A stretch of DNA of 64,000 nucleotides, taken from positions 214,494 to 278,493 of the forward strand of contig CAVSPU010000003.1 of assembly GCA_963729815.1 (NCBI GenBank), written 5' to 3'. The notes under the pieces were generated by a model. It did not search any database. It saw only the letters and a list, made by a program, of their open reading frames with translations, and was not told where the DNA came from. The stretch is from DAHUXN01 sp963729815 (GTDB lineage: Bacteria > Acidobacteriota > Terriglobia > Acidiferrales > UBA7541). The number at the start of each line of letters is the position of its first letter. Within the stretch, counting starts at the first letter, position 1. Positions 24,762-33,026 of this stretch are shown in pieces. Position numbers and translations under genes: made by a program.

Positions 24762-26060
24762 TTGGCCACCACGCACAAAGACAAATTCGCAAGCCTGAAA
24801 GCCCTCCGCCCTGCGCCCCGGCGTGGGCTTGCGCCGGCCGTAGATGATTGCGTCCGCACTACGGAACCGTCCGACAGCCTTGCTCTTCTTCTCGGCGCCA
24901 CGCCCCAACGCAATCGCTTTGGTGAGCACTTGTCCATCCGCCGCTGGTATTCCGAGCCGTGCGCCTTGGAACCGGATCTCGATTCACTCCGGTTGCTCGC
25001 GCCAACCGCTCCTCCCGATGCTGTTGACGCTCAGCGCTGGCTTTTCCTCGACACGGAAACGACTGGACTTTCCGGCGGATCGGGCACGTACGCGTTCCTC
25101 GTCGGCATCGCCTGGTGGGACGATGCCGGTCTCGAAGTCGAGCAATTCTTCATGCGTGACCACTGCGAGGAACATTCCGTTCTGCTCGAGTTGCGTGAGC
25201 GAATGATCGAGCGTCCGATCCTCGTCACGTTCAACGGCAAGTCCTTCGACTGGCCTCTTCTCGAGACCCGTTTCCGCATGACGCGCTCCATCGCGCCGCA
25301 TCCGCCTCTCGTCCATCTCGATCTTCTTCATCCCGCGCGCCAGCTTTGGCGGCTACGGGTTGGAAACGCGCGGCTCTCGCAGCTCGAAGAACACGTTCTC
25401 GGCTGTCGGCGCAACGGCGACATCATGTCGGAACTGATTCCTCAGATTTATTTCGATTTTCTGCGTGGTGGCGCTGCCGAGCCGCTCGTTCCCGTGATCC
25501 TGCACAATCAGATGGACCTTCGTGGGCTCGCCGCGCTGACTCGAAAGACCTTTTCCCTGCTGGCTTCGCCGGAATCCGAAGGATCGGACGCGTTTGAGCT
25601 TTATGGCGTCTCTCGCATCATCAGCCGCCGTGGCGACCGCACTCGTGCCCGCGAGCTTTTCGGCCGCACCCTCCACGCGGGCTTGCCGGCTGGACTTGAG
25701 AGCGCGGCGCGCTGCCAGCTTGCTCGCCTGGCCAAGCTCGATCGCGACTATCCTGCCGCTACATTACTATGGGAGGAATTGCGCCGCGAGAAGGGCGTGG
25801 GAATTCTGGAAACGGCGGAAGCCTGCATTGAGTTGGCGATTCACTTCGAGCATCGTGCTCGCGATCCTCTCCGCGCCGCGGAGATCATGCGCGAAGCCCT
25901 TGCACAACTTACAGCTGGAGCAAGAGAAAACGGGCCCGGGGCTGCTCGTTGTCGCAGGCTTCGCATTCGCGTCGAGCATCGCCTTGAACGCCTCGCTCGA
26001 AAGTGCCTTCAGTCCAAAGCGGATTTCGTGGCGTCAGCGCGTCCCGCGCGTATGGATTGA
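24762..26060 (+). CDS. mrfB: MrfB/YprB-like DEDD 3'-5' exonuclease with C-terminal TPR-like helices
   Basis: The 432-residue protein contains a ribonuclease H-like exonuclease: WLFLDTETTGLSGGSGTYAFLVGIAWW (ExoI motif with DTET), LVTFNGKSFDWPLLETRFRM (ExoII) and an ExoIII-like HNQMDLRGLAALTR, with HLDLLHPARQLWRLRVGNARLSQLEEHVLG between. The C-terminal 120 residues are helical repeats (ARELFGRTLHAGLPAGLESAARCQLARL). This matches MrfB. Start TTG at 24762 with AGGA upstream, only 7 nt after mrfA. Its 3' end overlaps the convergent protease gene (26034) by 27 nt. Confidence 0.9.
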   Translation: MATTHKDKFASLKALRPAPRRGLAPAVDDCVRTTEPSDSLALLLGATPQRNRFGEHLSIRRWYSEPCALEPDLDSLRLLAPTAPPDAVDAQRWLFLDTETTGLSGGSGTYAFLVGIAWWDDAGLEVEQFFMRDHCEEHSVLLELRERMIERPILVTFNGKSFDWPLLETRFRMTRSIAPHPPLVHLDLLHPARQLWRLRVGNARLSQLEEHVLGCRRNGDIMSELIPQIYFDFLRGGAAEPLVPVILHNQMDLRGLAALTRKTFSLLASPESEGSDAFELYGVSRIISRRGDRTRARELFGRTLHAGLPAGLESAARCQLARLAKLDRDYPAATLLWEELRREKGVGILETAEACIELAIHFEHRARDPLRAAEIMREALAQLTAGARENGPGAARCRRLRIRVEHRLERLARKCLQSKADFVASARPARMD

Positions 26061-27407
26061 ATGCTCCTCGGCGGCGCGGGTCCCGGAGCTGGCTTGCGCC
26101 ACCTCTGCTGGCCAGCCAAGCTGTTGAGCGATTCGCTCAGCGACAGACCGATCCGCACCCTCAACGCTCAGACATTCGTCCTGCACGCACCGGAGAAACA
26201 CATCGCCAGCCGCCATGAGTTCAGTCCCCTCCCTATCCGGTTTCTGTATCGCATGCTTCTTTTCCAGTGCGTTGCGATAGGCGCCGAAAAAAGGCGCCGT
26301 ATCCTTCTCGCTGTCGATCGCAAGCAGCACGACAAGGATCGCCTGCTTCGTGTCCTTATTCTCAAAAAGGGCATAGCGATCGCCGTGCCACATGGGCGCA
26401 AACTTTCTCGCGTCGCCCGGGCCGATAAACTGCTTCAGCACTTCGCCGAGTGCGAATTCGCCAACCACATTTTCGTCCAGGCGGTCATACCCCTCCGGCA
26501 TCGCCGTCTTCAAATGAGGCAGCGTCACCTCGCGCGGCTTCACGTTCTGGAAATACAGCTCCGGGTGAAGAATCTGCTGCGTTGAGACTGGTGGGTTCTC
26601 GAACACTTTCTTGAAGTCGGGCCACCCGGAATTCGATTTCAACACGGCCTGGCTGAATTCTGCGCCTTGCAAATACGGGAAAAGCAATTCGTCCCGGATA
26701 AACGCCGGCGCTTTCGCAAGATTTGGGTCTGTATCCATTTCACCCGCGATGCCAGACTCTATGAACGGCGCGATGTCCGGAATCTCACGCACGCTGCTGT
26801 GCAAATCGCTCAGCGTGTAATCCATCATCGAAGCCACCGCTGAACCTTCGACGACCGCCTCGCGCGCCAACGACGCATCGTCGTTCGCTTCGGCTGCCTT
26901 TTGCCACTTCTTCAAGTGAAAATACTCATCGTCGAGCGCGTGCGTCAGTTCGTGCGCCATCACCGGCTTTTGCTCCACGGGATCGATCCAATCCGCGATG
27001 TAGAATTCCTTCTTGTCGGGGTCATATAAGCCGGCAACTTGGTCCGTCAGCAAGTCCAACAGGAAGGAATCGAGGGGAAAATCTTTGGGAATCAAACCAA
27101 ACGCCTCCAGAGTGCGCTGGTCTGCGTAGCGTTTCTTCGCCGATTCATCTTTCTTGTCTTCCGCGACCAGGTATTCCCGTATTTCAGCCTTTGTGCGCAT
27201 GCTTTTCTTGATTGGTGTCTTGACGGGCAGCGCCAGGATCTTGCTCATCACTTGCAGCACTTGATCAGCCGCCGCGAAAAAATCCCCATTCGTTTGAGCT
27301 TCGGAATTCGCGGCCGGCTTGCCCGCCGGCAACGCACTCTGTGCCGCCGCGACACCCGCTGCCAAACATACACAGGCCAATAAACCCACCAAGCTCCGGA
27401 TACGCAT
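26034..27407 (-). CDS. Secreted gluzincin-type zinc metalloprotease
   Basis: The 457-residue protein has a signal peptide (MRIRSLVGLLACVCLAAGVAAAQ). The zinc site is VMAHELTHALDDEYF (HExxH) and the downstream glutamate is in REAVVEGSAVASMMDY, matching the HExxH...E gluzincin scheme. The C-terminal half (TQQILHPELYF, ENVVGEFALGEVLKQF) resembles the conserved acidobacterial metalloprotease family. ATG at 27407 gives the signal peptide directly and has GAGG upstream; the longer frame at 27554 adds unconserved residues. It is probably periplasmic or outer-membrane associated. Its 3' end overlaps mrfB on the opposite strand. Confidence 0.85.
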   Translation of the reverse strand: MRIRSLVGLLACVCLAAGVAAAQSALPAGKPAANSEAQTNGDFFAAADQVLQVMSKILALPVKTPIKKSMRTKAEIREYLVAEDKKDESAKKRYADQRTLEAFGLIPKDFPLDSFLLDLLTDQVAGLYDPDKKEFYIADWIDPVEQKPVMAHELTHALDDEYFHLKKWQKAAEANDDASLAREAVVEGSAVASMMDYTLSDLHSSVREIPDIAPFIESGIAGEMDTDPNLAKAPAFIRDELLFPYLQGAEFSQAVLKSNSGWPDFKKVFENPPVSTQQILHPELYFQNVKPREVTLPHLKTAMPEGYDRLDENVVGEFALGEVLKQFIGPGDARKFAPMWHGDRYALFENKDTKQAILVVLLAIDSEKDTAPFFGAYRNALEKKHAIQKPDREGTELMAAGDVFLRCVQDECLSVEGADRSVAERIAQQLGWPAEVAQASSGTRAAEEHSIHTRGTR

Positions 27408-27620
27408 GACACCTCGCCCCCGATAGGATGTTACAAGGGGCTTAACCGTTTCCTCCGGGTCGCGATGAGATTTGTACGCTGCTGCCGTCTGTTGAGATGC
27501 GCGGTCAGCGGCCCCTGAGAATCCGGCGTTGGCGCGGCGGCAACGCCGGTCCATCCAGTGTATCCGGCAAATCGCGGGCGCAATCCTTGTTCCGATTTCT
27601 TAACACGTTGATGACTCTGT

Positions 27621-27626
27621 TATAAT
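27621..27626 (+). promoter_or_regulatory. Candidate -10 element upstream of the HTH regulator
   Basis: TATAAT matches the sigma-70 -10 consensus exactly, 40 nt before the regulator start codon. Only a weak -35-like TTCTTA lies 18 nt upstream, so the promoter is tentative. Confidence 0.4.
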
Positions 27627-27665
27627 CGCGCGGCTTTGCCACCCTATGCGCGGGGTCCCATCGAG

Positions 27666-28406
27666 ATGTTTCCTGGAAATTGCCTTCGTCAAGTGAGAGA
27701 GCGCCTCGGCTTGACTTACCGCGACGTTGAACATGCCAGTTATCAACTCGCCGATCGCCACGGCCGTCCGGAGTTCATCGTCCACATCAGCCGGCTGGCC
27801 GATTTCGAAAATGCAGGCGCCGTTCCAAGCCTTCACAAACTCTACAGCCTCTGCGCAATTTATCACCTTGATCCTGAAGAGGTCTGCAAGTGGTACGACG
27901 TTCCGCTGAGCGACGCCTTTACGAGCTGCGTTTCTCCTGTCGCCCCGCGGACTCACCTCGCCGCATCTCCCCGCGCCGTTCGGCTACCGATTCGTTTCGA
28001 TCCAGCCTTTGACCCACGCCGGACAACTTACTTGACACGCATGGTCGAAAGTTGGGGCCGCTTCGAAGCTGCGCTCCTGGCCAATGCCAATGGGTACAAT
28101 TACGGGTACATCGGACGGGATGATCACTGGATGGAGCCTCTCCTTCGCCCCGGCGCGCTGGTTCTCATCGACACGAATCGTCAGAAAATCGTGTCCGGGG
28201 GCTGGCGGAACGAGGCAGATCGCCCCATATACCTGATTGATGCGCGCACCGCTTACCGCTGCTGCTGGTGCTTACTCGAGAGAAATCGCCTCGTCTTGCA
28301 GCCTCATCCTCTTTCGTCATGTGCGCCGGAAAGTTATCGGTTTCCCGATGATGCCGATGTCGTGGGGCAGGTCGTGGGCGTTTCGATGCGCCTCATCTCC
28401 GGCTAG
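27666..28406 (+). CDS. HTH-domain transcriptional regulator with S24-like C-terminal domain
   Basis: The 246-residue protein has an N-terminal XRE-like helix-turn-helix (CLRQVRERLGLTYRDVEHASYQLADRHGRPEFIVHISRLADFENAGAVPSLHKLYSLCAIYHLDPEEVCKWYD). The C-terminal part (GYNYGYIGRDDHWMEPLLRPGALVLIDTNRQKIVSGGWRNEADRPIYLIDARTAYRCCWCLLERNRLVLQPHPLSSC) resembles the S24/LexA-like peptidase fold, but no clear Ser-Lys dyad can be assigned. I chose ATG at 27666 over the longer frame at 27636. The target genes are unknown; an adjacent minus-strand gene overlaps its 3' end by 14 nt. Confidence 0.78.
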   Translation: MFPGNCLRQVRERLGLTYRDVEHASYQLADRHGRPEFIVHISRLADFENAGAVPSLHKLYSLCAIYHLDPEEVCKWYDVPLSDAFTSCVSPVAPRTHLAASPRAVRLPIRFDPAFDPRRTTYLTRMVESWGRFEAALLANANGYNYGYIGRDDHWMEPLLRPGALVLIDTNRQKIVSGGWRNEADRPIYLIDARTAYRCCWCLLERNRLVLQPHPLSSCAPESYRFPDDADVVGQVVGVSMRLISG

Positions 28407-28908
28407 AGTGTTCTTCCGTGATCAGTCCCAGCAAGACGCTCAGATTCGAGCAAAACAGATCTCGTAAGTAATTTGGCACTCCTGTCGGAATCAACAGACG
28501 ATAAAATTCATGTTCCTGCCAGCGCGCCGCGATCTCCTTTGGCGCTTCTCCAAACCCTTCCAAGCACTTCCGAAGTTCGTCCGCCTGATGCTCCAGGGGA
28601 GTCTCCAAGATCTTCTCGAAAAGTTCCTCATGGCACAGCCCGAGCGCCTGATTGACCGACGCTTCGGAATAGATTCTCTCCAATCCCTCGTGCCGGTAGC
28701 GACCTGTGGCGAAATCGCGCAGCGTCGCCACGTGCAAAAGACGGGGAAGGTCTCCCCAAATGCTCGCCAGTGTGGTCGAAGCGAAATCTTCAACCACGCG
28801 CCGGCTCTGTTGGAATTCGTCCAGCACTAGCGCACTCAACCTTGTTCTGTGTTCAGAACATTCCGCCGTTTTTGCGCGGCTACTGACCACCTCCCGCCAT
28901 AAGCGCAC
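28393..28908 (-). CDS. Conserved hypothetical protein
   Basis: The 171-residue protein is soluble and mostly helical, with no recognised domain (SALVLDEFQQSRRVVEDFASTTLASIWGDLPRLLHVATLRDFATGRYRHEGLERIYSEASVNQALGLCHEELFEKILETPLEHQADELRKCLEGF). Its 3' end overlaps the HTH regulator by 14 nt in convergent orientation. The GTG start at 28908 is uncertain and may be slightly internal. Function unknown. Confidence 0.6.
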   Translation of the reverse strand: MRLWREVVSSRAKTAECSEHRTRLSALVLDEFQQSRRVVEDFASTTLASIWGDLPRLLHVATLRDFATGRYRHEGLERIYSEASVNQALGLCHEELFEKILETPLEHQADELRKCLEGFGEAPKEIAARWQEHEFYRLLIPTGVPNYLRDLFCSNLSVLLGLITEEHSSRR

Positions 28909-28925
28909 TCAGGAGGTGGTTCATC

Positions 28926-29096
28926 ATGAAACTTGCAGCAGCTTTGTTTTTCGTCTGTGTGTTGCTTCTCGCGATAGTAGTCCCCGTAACTTCTGGCGTC
29001 AATCCGCAACCAGCTCGCGCTGTAACACATCCGGCCATCTGGGCTGATGGTGGCACACCCGTCCCGCCCACCCTGCCGAATTCCTTGGCTGCATGA
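28926..29096 (+). CDS. Small secreted or membrane peptide (56 aa)
   Basis: ATG at 28926 is preceded by AGGAGGT at optimal spacing, one of the strongest ribosome-binding sites in the window. The product MKLAAALFFVCVLLLAIVV... has a hydrophobic N-terminus typical of a signal peptide or single membrane helix, then a Pro-rich tail without cysteines. It is too short for usual gene callers. No family is recognised; it precedes the membrane protein at 29173 by 76 nt. Confidence 0.5.
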   Translation: MKLAAALFFVCVLLLAIVVPVTSGVNPQPARAVTHPAIWADGGTPVPPTLPNSLAA

Positions 29097-29172
29097 TTTG
29101 ACCTGAGCGCGCCGGGATGCCTCTTGGTAGACGTTACCGACATCGAACTGGTATATTGTCATCCTGGCGCGC

Positions 29173-29955
29173 ATGGGTCTTTCACTTTTCGCATCGATTC
29201 ACTGGGCCGTCAGTGCTGCGGTCGAAGCAGGGCTCTTCGGTCTGGCGCTCCGTCGCGGTCTTTTTCGCCGCCTTCCATTCTTCACCATCTACCTCGGTTT
29301 GTTGCTTGCCAATGAAGCCGTCTGTTGGTTGACGTATCGCCTGACTGGAATCACTTCAGCGACCTCCGCCAACGTTTACTGGATCATGCAAGCGGTTTTG
29401 ATCTCCGCTCGCGCGGTGGCCGTCTACGATATTTGCCGTGCGCTCTTGTCTCCCTACAAAGGCATTTGGAAGTTTTGCCGTCTATTCTTGATGACCTCGG
29501 GCGTCGCCCTCACGATCGCTGCGGCAGCTTCTACGGGTAACAATCCGCACCACGTTATCGTCGCCAAGATTTTCACCGCTGAGCGCGGATTGGAATTAAT
29601 GATTCTCAGCATTTTAATTTTCGGTCTCATTTTTTGCCGATATTACGGCGTCGAGATTGATGGATACGTTGCGCTGCTGATGTTTGGACTTGGCTTTTAC
29701 TCGGCCGTCGAGTTTGCCAACAATACGTTCCTGCGACTTCAGATTTCATGGCAGCGCTTCCCGCTCTGGGAAGATTTGCGTCTTGTATCCTTTAATATCG
29801 CCACTATAATCTGGTTCGCGGCTTTGCTCAAACCGCTTCCCATCCAGCGGACGGCGCCTGTGCTCTTGGAGCCCGGCGAATATGAAACAATTGCTCCTCA
29901 GATGACCGCGAGACTTCACCAACTCAATTCGGCGTTGCTGGACATGTGGAAATGA
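29173..29955 (+). CDS. Multi-pass membrane protein of unknown function
   Basis: The 260-residue protein has about six or seven hydrophobic helices (FASIHWAVSAAVEAGLFGLAL, LPFFTIYLGLLLANEAVCWL, VYWIMQAVLISARAVAVYDICRALL, LFLMTSGVALTIAAAAS, LELMILSILIFGLIFC, GYVALLMFGLGFYSAVEF, VSFNIATIIWFAALLKPL). No signature motif is seen. Its stop overlaps the start of the next gene by four bases (ATGA), so the pair is probably translated together. Confidence 0.75.
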   Translation: MGLSLFASIHWAVSAAVEAGLFGLALRRGLFRRLPFFTIYLGLLLANEAVCWLTYRLTGITSATSANVYWIMQAVLISARAVAVYDICRALLSPYKGIWKFCRLFLMTSGVALTIAAAASTGNNPHHVIVAKIFTAERGLELMILSILIFGLIFCRYYGVEIDGYVALLMFGLGFYSAVEFANNTFLRLQISWQRFPLWEDLRLVSFNIATIIWFAALLKPLPIQRTAPVLLEPGEYETIAPQMTARLHQLNSALLDMWK

Positions 29956-30503
29956 CGCTGCTTGCCGCCATCCTCGCTTCTTTTGTGATTCTCGCGGCCC
30001 TCGTATGGCTGCTTTTCACTCCTCAAGCAGCGCAATCGACTCCCGCAATCGAAGCGCTCGAGATCGAGAAGCTTCTGCCGCTGCATTGCCGTCACTTCCC
30101 CCAGATTAGCCAGATCCTGCGCGATGAAGATCGCCAGTTCATGATTCGCAATGCCCCAAAGCACATGGAGAAACAATGGCGCAAGCAGCGCCGCGGAATT
30201 CTGCGCGGATACCTCCGTGGCTTGGCTCAGGATTTCGTTCGGCTCGAACGACTCGCGCGTCTCGCCACTGCTCTTTCGCCGGAGCTGAAAGAGACGCGCC
30301 AATGGGAGTGGCTGCGCCTCGGTGTGCAGTTCCGCTTTCTTTACCGCATGCTTGCCATTCGCATTGCTCTCGGCAGCGTCACGCCGGATGAGCTCGTCCG
30401 GCTCACAAACCTCATCACTGGGCTTGCCGGCGAATTGGAGAAACGCATGTCTCAGATTGCCGGTCTCCTGCCTTCTCGTCTCGGGCCAAACATGGGCAAC
30501 TGA
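29952..30503 (+). CDS. Membrane-anchored conserved hypothetical protein
   Basis: The 183-residue protein has one N-terminal membrane helix (LLAAILASFVILAALVWLLFT) and a cytoplasmic or periplasmic helical domain rich in Arg and Glu (HCRHFPQISQILRDEDRQFMIRNAPKHMEKQWRKQRRGILRGYLRGLAQDFVRLERLARLATALSPELKETRQWEWLRLGVQFRFLYRMLAIRIALG). The ATG at 29952 overlaps the previous stop (ATGA); a GTG at 29946 is the alternative. Its function is unknown and tied to the upstream membrane protein. Confidence 0.72.
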   Translation: MTLLAAILASFVILAALVWLLFTPQAAQSTPAIEALEIEKLLPLHCRHFPQISQILRDEDRQFMIRNAPKHMEKQWRKQRRGILRGYLRGLAQDFVRLERLARLATALSPELKETRQWEWLRLGVQFRFLYRMLAIRIALGSVTPDELVRLTNLITGLAGELEKRMSQIAGLLPSRLGPNMGN

Positions 30504-30641
30504 AAAGGAACCTCCCCGGCCGGTAAAATCGGAAACCTCTCTCGCCGCACATGTCAGCGTAACTCCTACGCTCTATCGCTCGACAATACGACCTGGCGCC
30601 CTTCTCTTCATCGCTATAATGGCCACACGAGGAAATACGCG

Positions 30642-31721
30642 TTGGCCGGTGAAAAGATTCTCGTTTGCGACGACGAAGAAGCGATTCGCGAAGTTGTCTC
30701 CACGCTCCTGGAGGCTCAGGGTTATCGCTGCACGACTGTTCCTGACGGCATGCAGGCGATCCAGCAGGTCAATAAAGACTCGCACGATCTCGTGCTCAGT
30801 GACATCGTCATGCCTCAAATGGACGGCATGCGTTTGCTGCGCCAGGTCCGCGCCCACGATCTCGACGTTCCGGTCATCATGGTCACCGCGATGCACGACA
30901 TTTCGATTGCTCTCGAGGCGATTCGCGCCGGCGCCTACGATTACATCCTCAAGCCATTCGAAAAGGACCAGCTCTACCATAGCGTCAGCCGCGCGCTCGA
31001 ACATCGCCGCCTCGTCCTCGAAAATCGCTCCTACCAGCACAACCTCGAGCAACTCGTCGCCGAGCGCACTCAGCAGCTCTCCATGACCTTACGTGACCTC
31101 GAGCAGTCGTATGACTACACGCTCGAGGCGCTCGGCGGCGCTCTCGACGCCAAAGACGCCGAGACCGAAGGCCATTGCCAGCGCGTTACCGCCATCACCA
31201 TCCTGATCGCCAAAATCATGAAGGTCGACCGCAACGAATTGCGCCAGATCGCCCGCGGCGCCTTTCTCCACGATATCGGCAAGATGGGCATTCCCGACCA
31301 GGTGCTTCGCAAACCCGGCCCTCTCACCGATGAGGAACGCCAGCTCATGAAGCGCCACTGCGAAATTGGCTACACCGTGCTCAGGAAAATTCCATTCTTG
31401 AAAGACCCCGCGCAAATCGTTCTCTCTCATCAGGAATGTTACGACGGCAGTGGTTACCCCAGCGGGTTGAAGGGCGAGGAAATCCCTTTGGGCGCAAGAA
31501 TTTTCGCGGTTGCGGACACTCTCGACGCCATGACTTCCGATCGCCCTTATCGCAAGGCTCTGCCCTTGAGTGCCGCCCGCGCCGAAATAATCAAATTTTC
31601 CGGTACGCAGTTCGATCCTCGTGTCGTCGAGGCTTTCCTCTCCAAACCGGACGAGTACTGGGGCGAAGTTCGCAAGAACATCGGCGATCCCTTCAATTTC
31701 CTTCAAGCGGAAGAAAAATAA
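30642..31721 (+). CDS. Response regulator with HD-GYP phosphodiesterase domain
   Basis: The 359-residue protein joins a receiver domain (ILVCDDEEAIREVV; phosphoacceptor Asp54 in LSDIVMP; TAMHD and LKPF motifs) to an HD-GYP domain from about residue 160. The HD-GYP motif residues are seen in EGHCQRVTAITILI, FLHDIGKMGIPDQVLRKPGPLTDEE and HQECYDGSGYPSGLKGEEIPLGARIFAVADTLDAMTSDRPYR. It probably degrades cyclic-di-GMP under control of an unlinked kinase, since no histidine kinase lies here. The TTG start at 30642 directly precedes the receiver strand. Confidence 0.93.
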   Translation: MAGEKILVCDDEEAIREVVSTLLEAQGYRCTTVPDGMQAIQQVNKDSHDLVLSDIVMPQMDGMRLLRQVRAHDLDVPVIMVTAMHDISIALEAIRAGAYDYILKPFEKDQLYHSVSRALEHRRLVLENRSYQHNLEQLVAERTQQLSMTLRDLEQSYDYTLEALGGALDAKDAETEGHCQRVTAITILIAKIMKVDRNELRQIARGAFLHDIGKMGIPDQVLRKPGPLTDEERQLMKRHCEIGYTVLRKIPFLKDPAQIVLSHQECYDGSGYPSGLKGEEIPLGARIFAVADTLDAMTSDRPYRKALPLSAARAEIIKFSGTQFDPRVVEAFLSKPDEYWGEVRKNIGDPFNFLQAEEK

Positions 31722-31846
31722 ATTCCGCGTCGCCCATGTCCTTATGAATGAGAAAAGCTCCTCCACTGCCGGCGAGCAAATTCAACGCGTGTTCTGGTAT
31801 CATACAGCCCGGTTCAAGATGCATCCTAATTCCAAGGAGACGGCGC

Positions 31847-32434
31847 ATGAAGCGTATCGTTACGATGGCGGCGTCGCTGCTCCTGGCGCTTTCCGCGTTA
31901 TCCTTTGTCCCGCGCGTACAAGCCCAGGACCAACAAGCCACCATCACGACAACGAACCTGAAAGTCGGCGACGTTGCTCCGGATTTCACTCTGCCTAGCG
32001 ACCAGCACTCTGCTGTCGCGCTCAGCAGCTTCCGGGGCAAAAAGAACGTCATCCTCGCCTTCTACGTTCTCGCGTTCACCGGTGGTTGAAAACAGGAACT
32101 CCAGGCCTATCAGTCTGATTTGGCCAAAATTGAAGCAAGCGATTCGGTGATTTTTGGCATTAGCATAGACAGCCCTCCCGCCAATGCCGCTTTCGCAAAG
32201 GAAATCGGCGTCACATTCCCTCTGCTGAGCGACATGAACCGCAAGGTCCTCGCTGCTTATGGCATCGTGAGTTCCTTTGATATGGCCGGCGATAAGGTTG
32301 AATTCGCCCGGCGGACCACTTTCGTCATCGGCAAGGATGGCAAAATCGAGCACATCGATTTTGATACCACTGCGATCGATCCCACGAATGCCGTCACGAT
32401 TTGTACCGGCCTTCACGCAAAACAAGGCCAATAG
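31847..32434 (+). CDS. Secreted peroxiredoxin selenoprotein (UGA = Sec81)
   Basis: Seen directly: ATG at 31847 with AAGGAG upstream starts a signal peptide (MKRIVTMAASLLLALSALSF...), then VGDVAPDFTLPSDQHSAVALSSFRGKKNVILAFYVLAFTGG, TGA at 32087-32089, then KQELQAYQSDLAKIEASDSVIFGISIDSPPANAAFAKEIGVTFPLLSDMNRKVLAAYGI in the same frame to a stop at 32432-32434. In AhpC/TSA peroxiredoxins the residue after FTGG (or FTPV) is the peroxidatic cysteine, here UGA at codon 81 of 195. A SECIS-like hairpin follows. The likely reading is a periplasmic selenocysteine peroxiredoxin reducing peroxides. Conventional calling would give two unrelated fragments (31748-32089 and 32120-32434). A pseudogene is the alternative, but the perfect frame and catalytic position argue against it. 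Confidence 0.8.
32104..32125 (+). promoter_or_regulatory. Putative bacterial SECIS hairpin of the peroxiredoxin selenoprotein
   Basis: GGCC (32104-32107) pairs with GGCC (32122-32125), and above a small U/UU internal loop AUCA (32109-32112) pairs with UGAU (32116-32119), leaving the apical loop GUC. The apex with its closing pair reads AGUCU, close to AGGUCU in the other selenoprotein here and in fdhF. The loop begins 23 nt after the UGA, in the accepted range, and has G in first position. Confidence 0.6.
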
Positions 32435-32642
32435 TCATTGAATCCGCTGCGCGGGAGCTCGCGTTTTCAGCTCTCGCGTGCGGCTTCAATTTAGATCCTT
32501 GCACTTCTCGCGCTTCCTCGCGCTCTCGGCGTCCTCGGACACACTTCATAGCTTCTCCGGAAACTCAAATTGCCGCGTCTCCCACCCCACAGGCACACAC
32601 GCACCTCATTGAGCGCTGTCTTTCGTCTTTTCTTGGAGCGGC

Positions 32643-32957
32643 TTAATTCAATGGAAGGACAATTTCAGCGGCGTTGCCCGGCGCGAAGCGCTCAGCGGGA
32701 ACTCTTACGGCCGATTCGCGATGCACGTTTCGCCGCCAGTATAGCGTGGCGTACAAGCTGGAAAAAATCAGCATTGGCGGAATCAAGAGGATCAGAATAC
32801 CGTGACGCAACGCGGCCTCCGCTTGCGGGCCGGTCGCTGCCGCGTCGCTGTAGCAAAGCGCGCAGCCCTGGGCGAAGGTCGATGTCGCGCCGAGCAGAAT
32901 GCCCGCCATTCCCGCGCTCGCCACCATCAGCCTTCCAATCGCCTTTCGCCAGTTCAT
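32643..32957 (-). CDS. Small membrane protein with CxxC motif, next to the oxidase operon
   Basis: The 104-residue protein has a signal-like N-terminal helix (GRLMVASAGMAGILLGATSTFAQ), a CALC motif just after it, and a second helix (GILILLIPPMLIFSSLYATLYW). AAGGA lies upstream of ATG 32957. It follows the cytochrome oxidase subunit IV gene by 69 nt on the same strand and could aid oxidase assembly or thiol chemistry, but no family is recognised. Confidence 0.65.
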   Translation of the reverse strand: MNWRKAIGRLMVASAGMAGILLGATSTFAQGCALCYSDAAATGPQAEAALRHGILILLIPPMLIFSSLYATLYWRRNVHRESAVRVPAERFAPGNAAEIVLPLN

Positions 32958-33026
32958 CGGTTCATCCTTGACCTTAAGCGGATCTTGCGCCTTCGCCCGC
33001 GGCGCTCATTCCTACAATAGCACGGC

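Noticed and set aside
23042..24937. Minus-strand 631-aa frame
   Set aside because: It is the antisense shadow of the mrfA helicase gene; it has no motif and is caused by the GC-rich codon pattern.
32120..32434. Separate 104-aa gene after the peroxiredoxin fragment
   Set aside because: It is in the same frame as the upstream part and is simply the C-terminal two thirds of one peroxiredoxin across a UGA.
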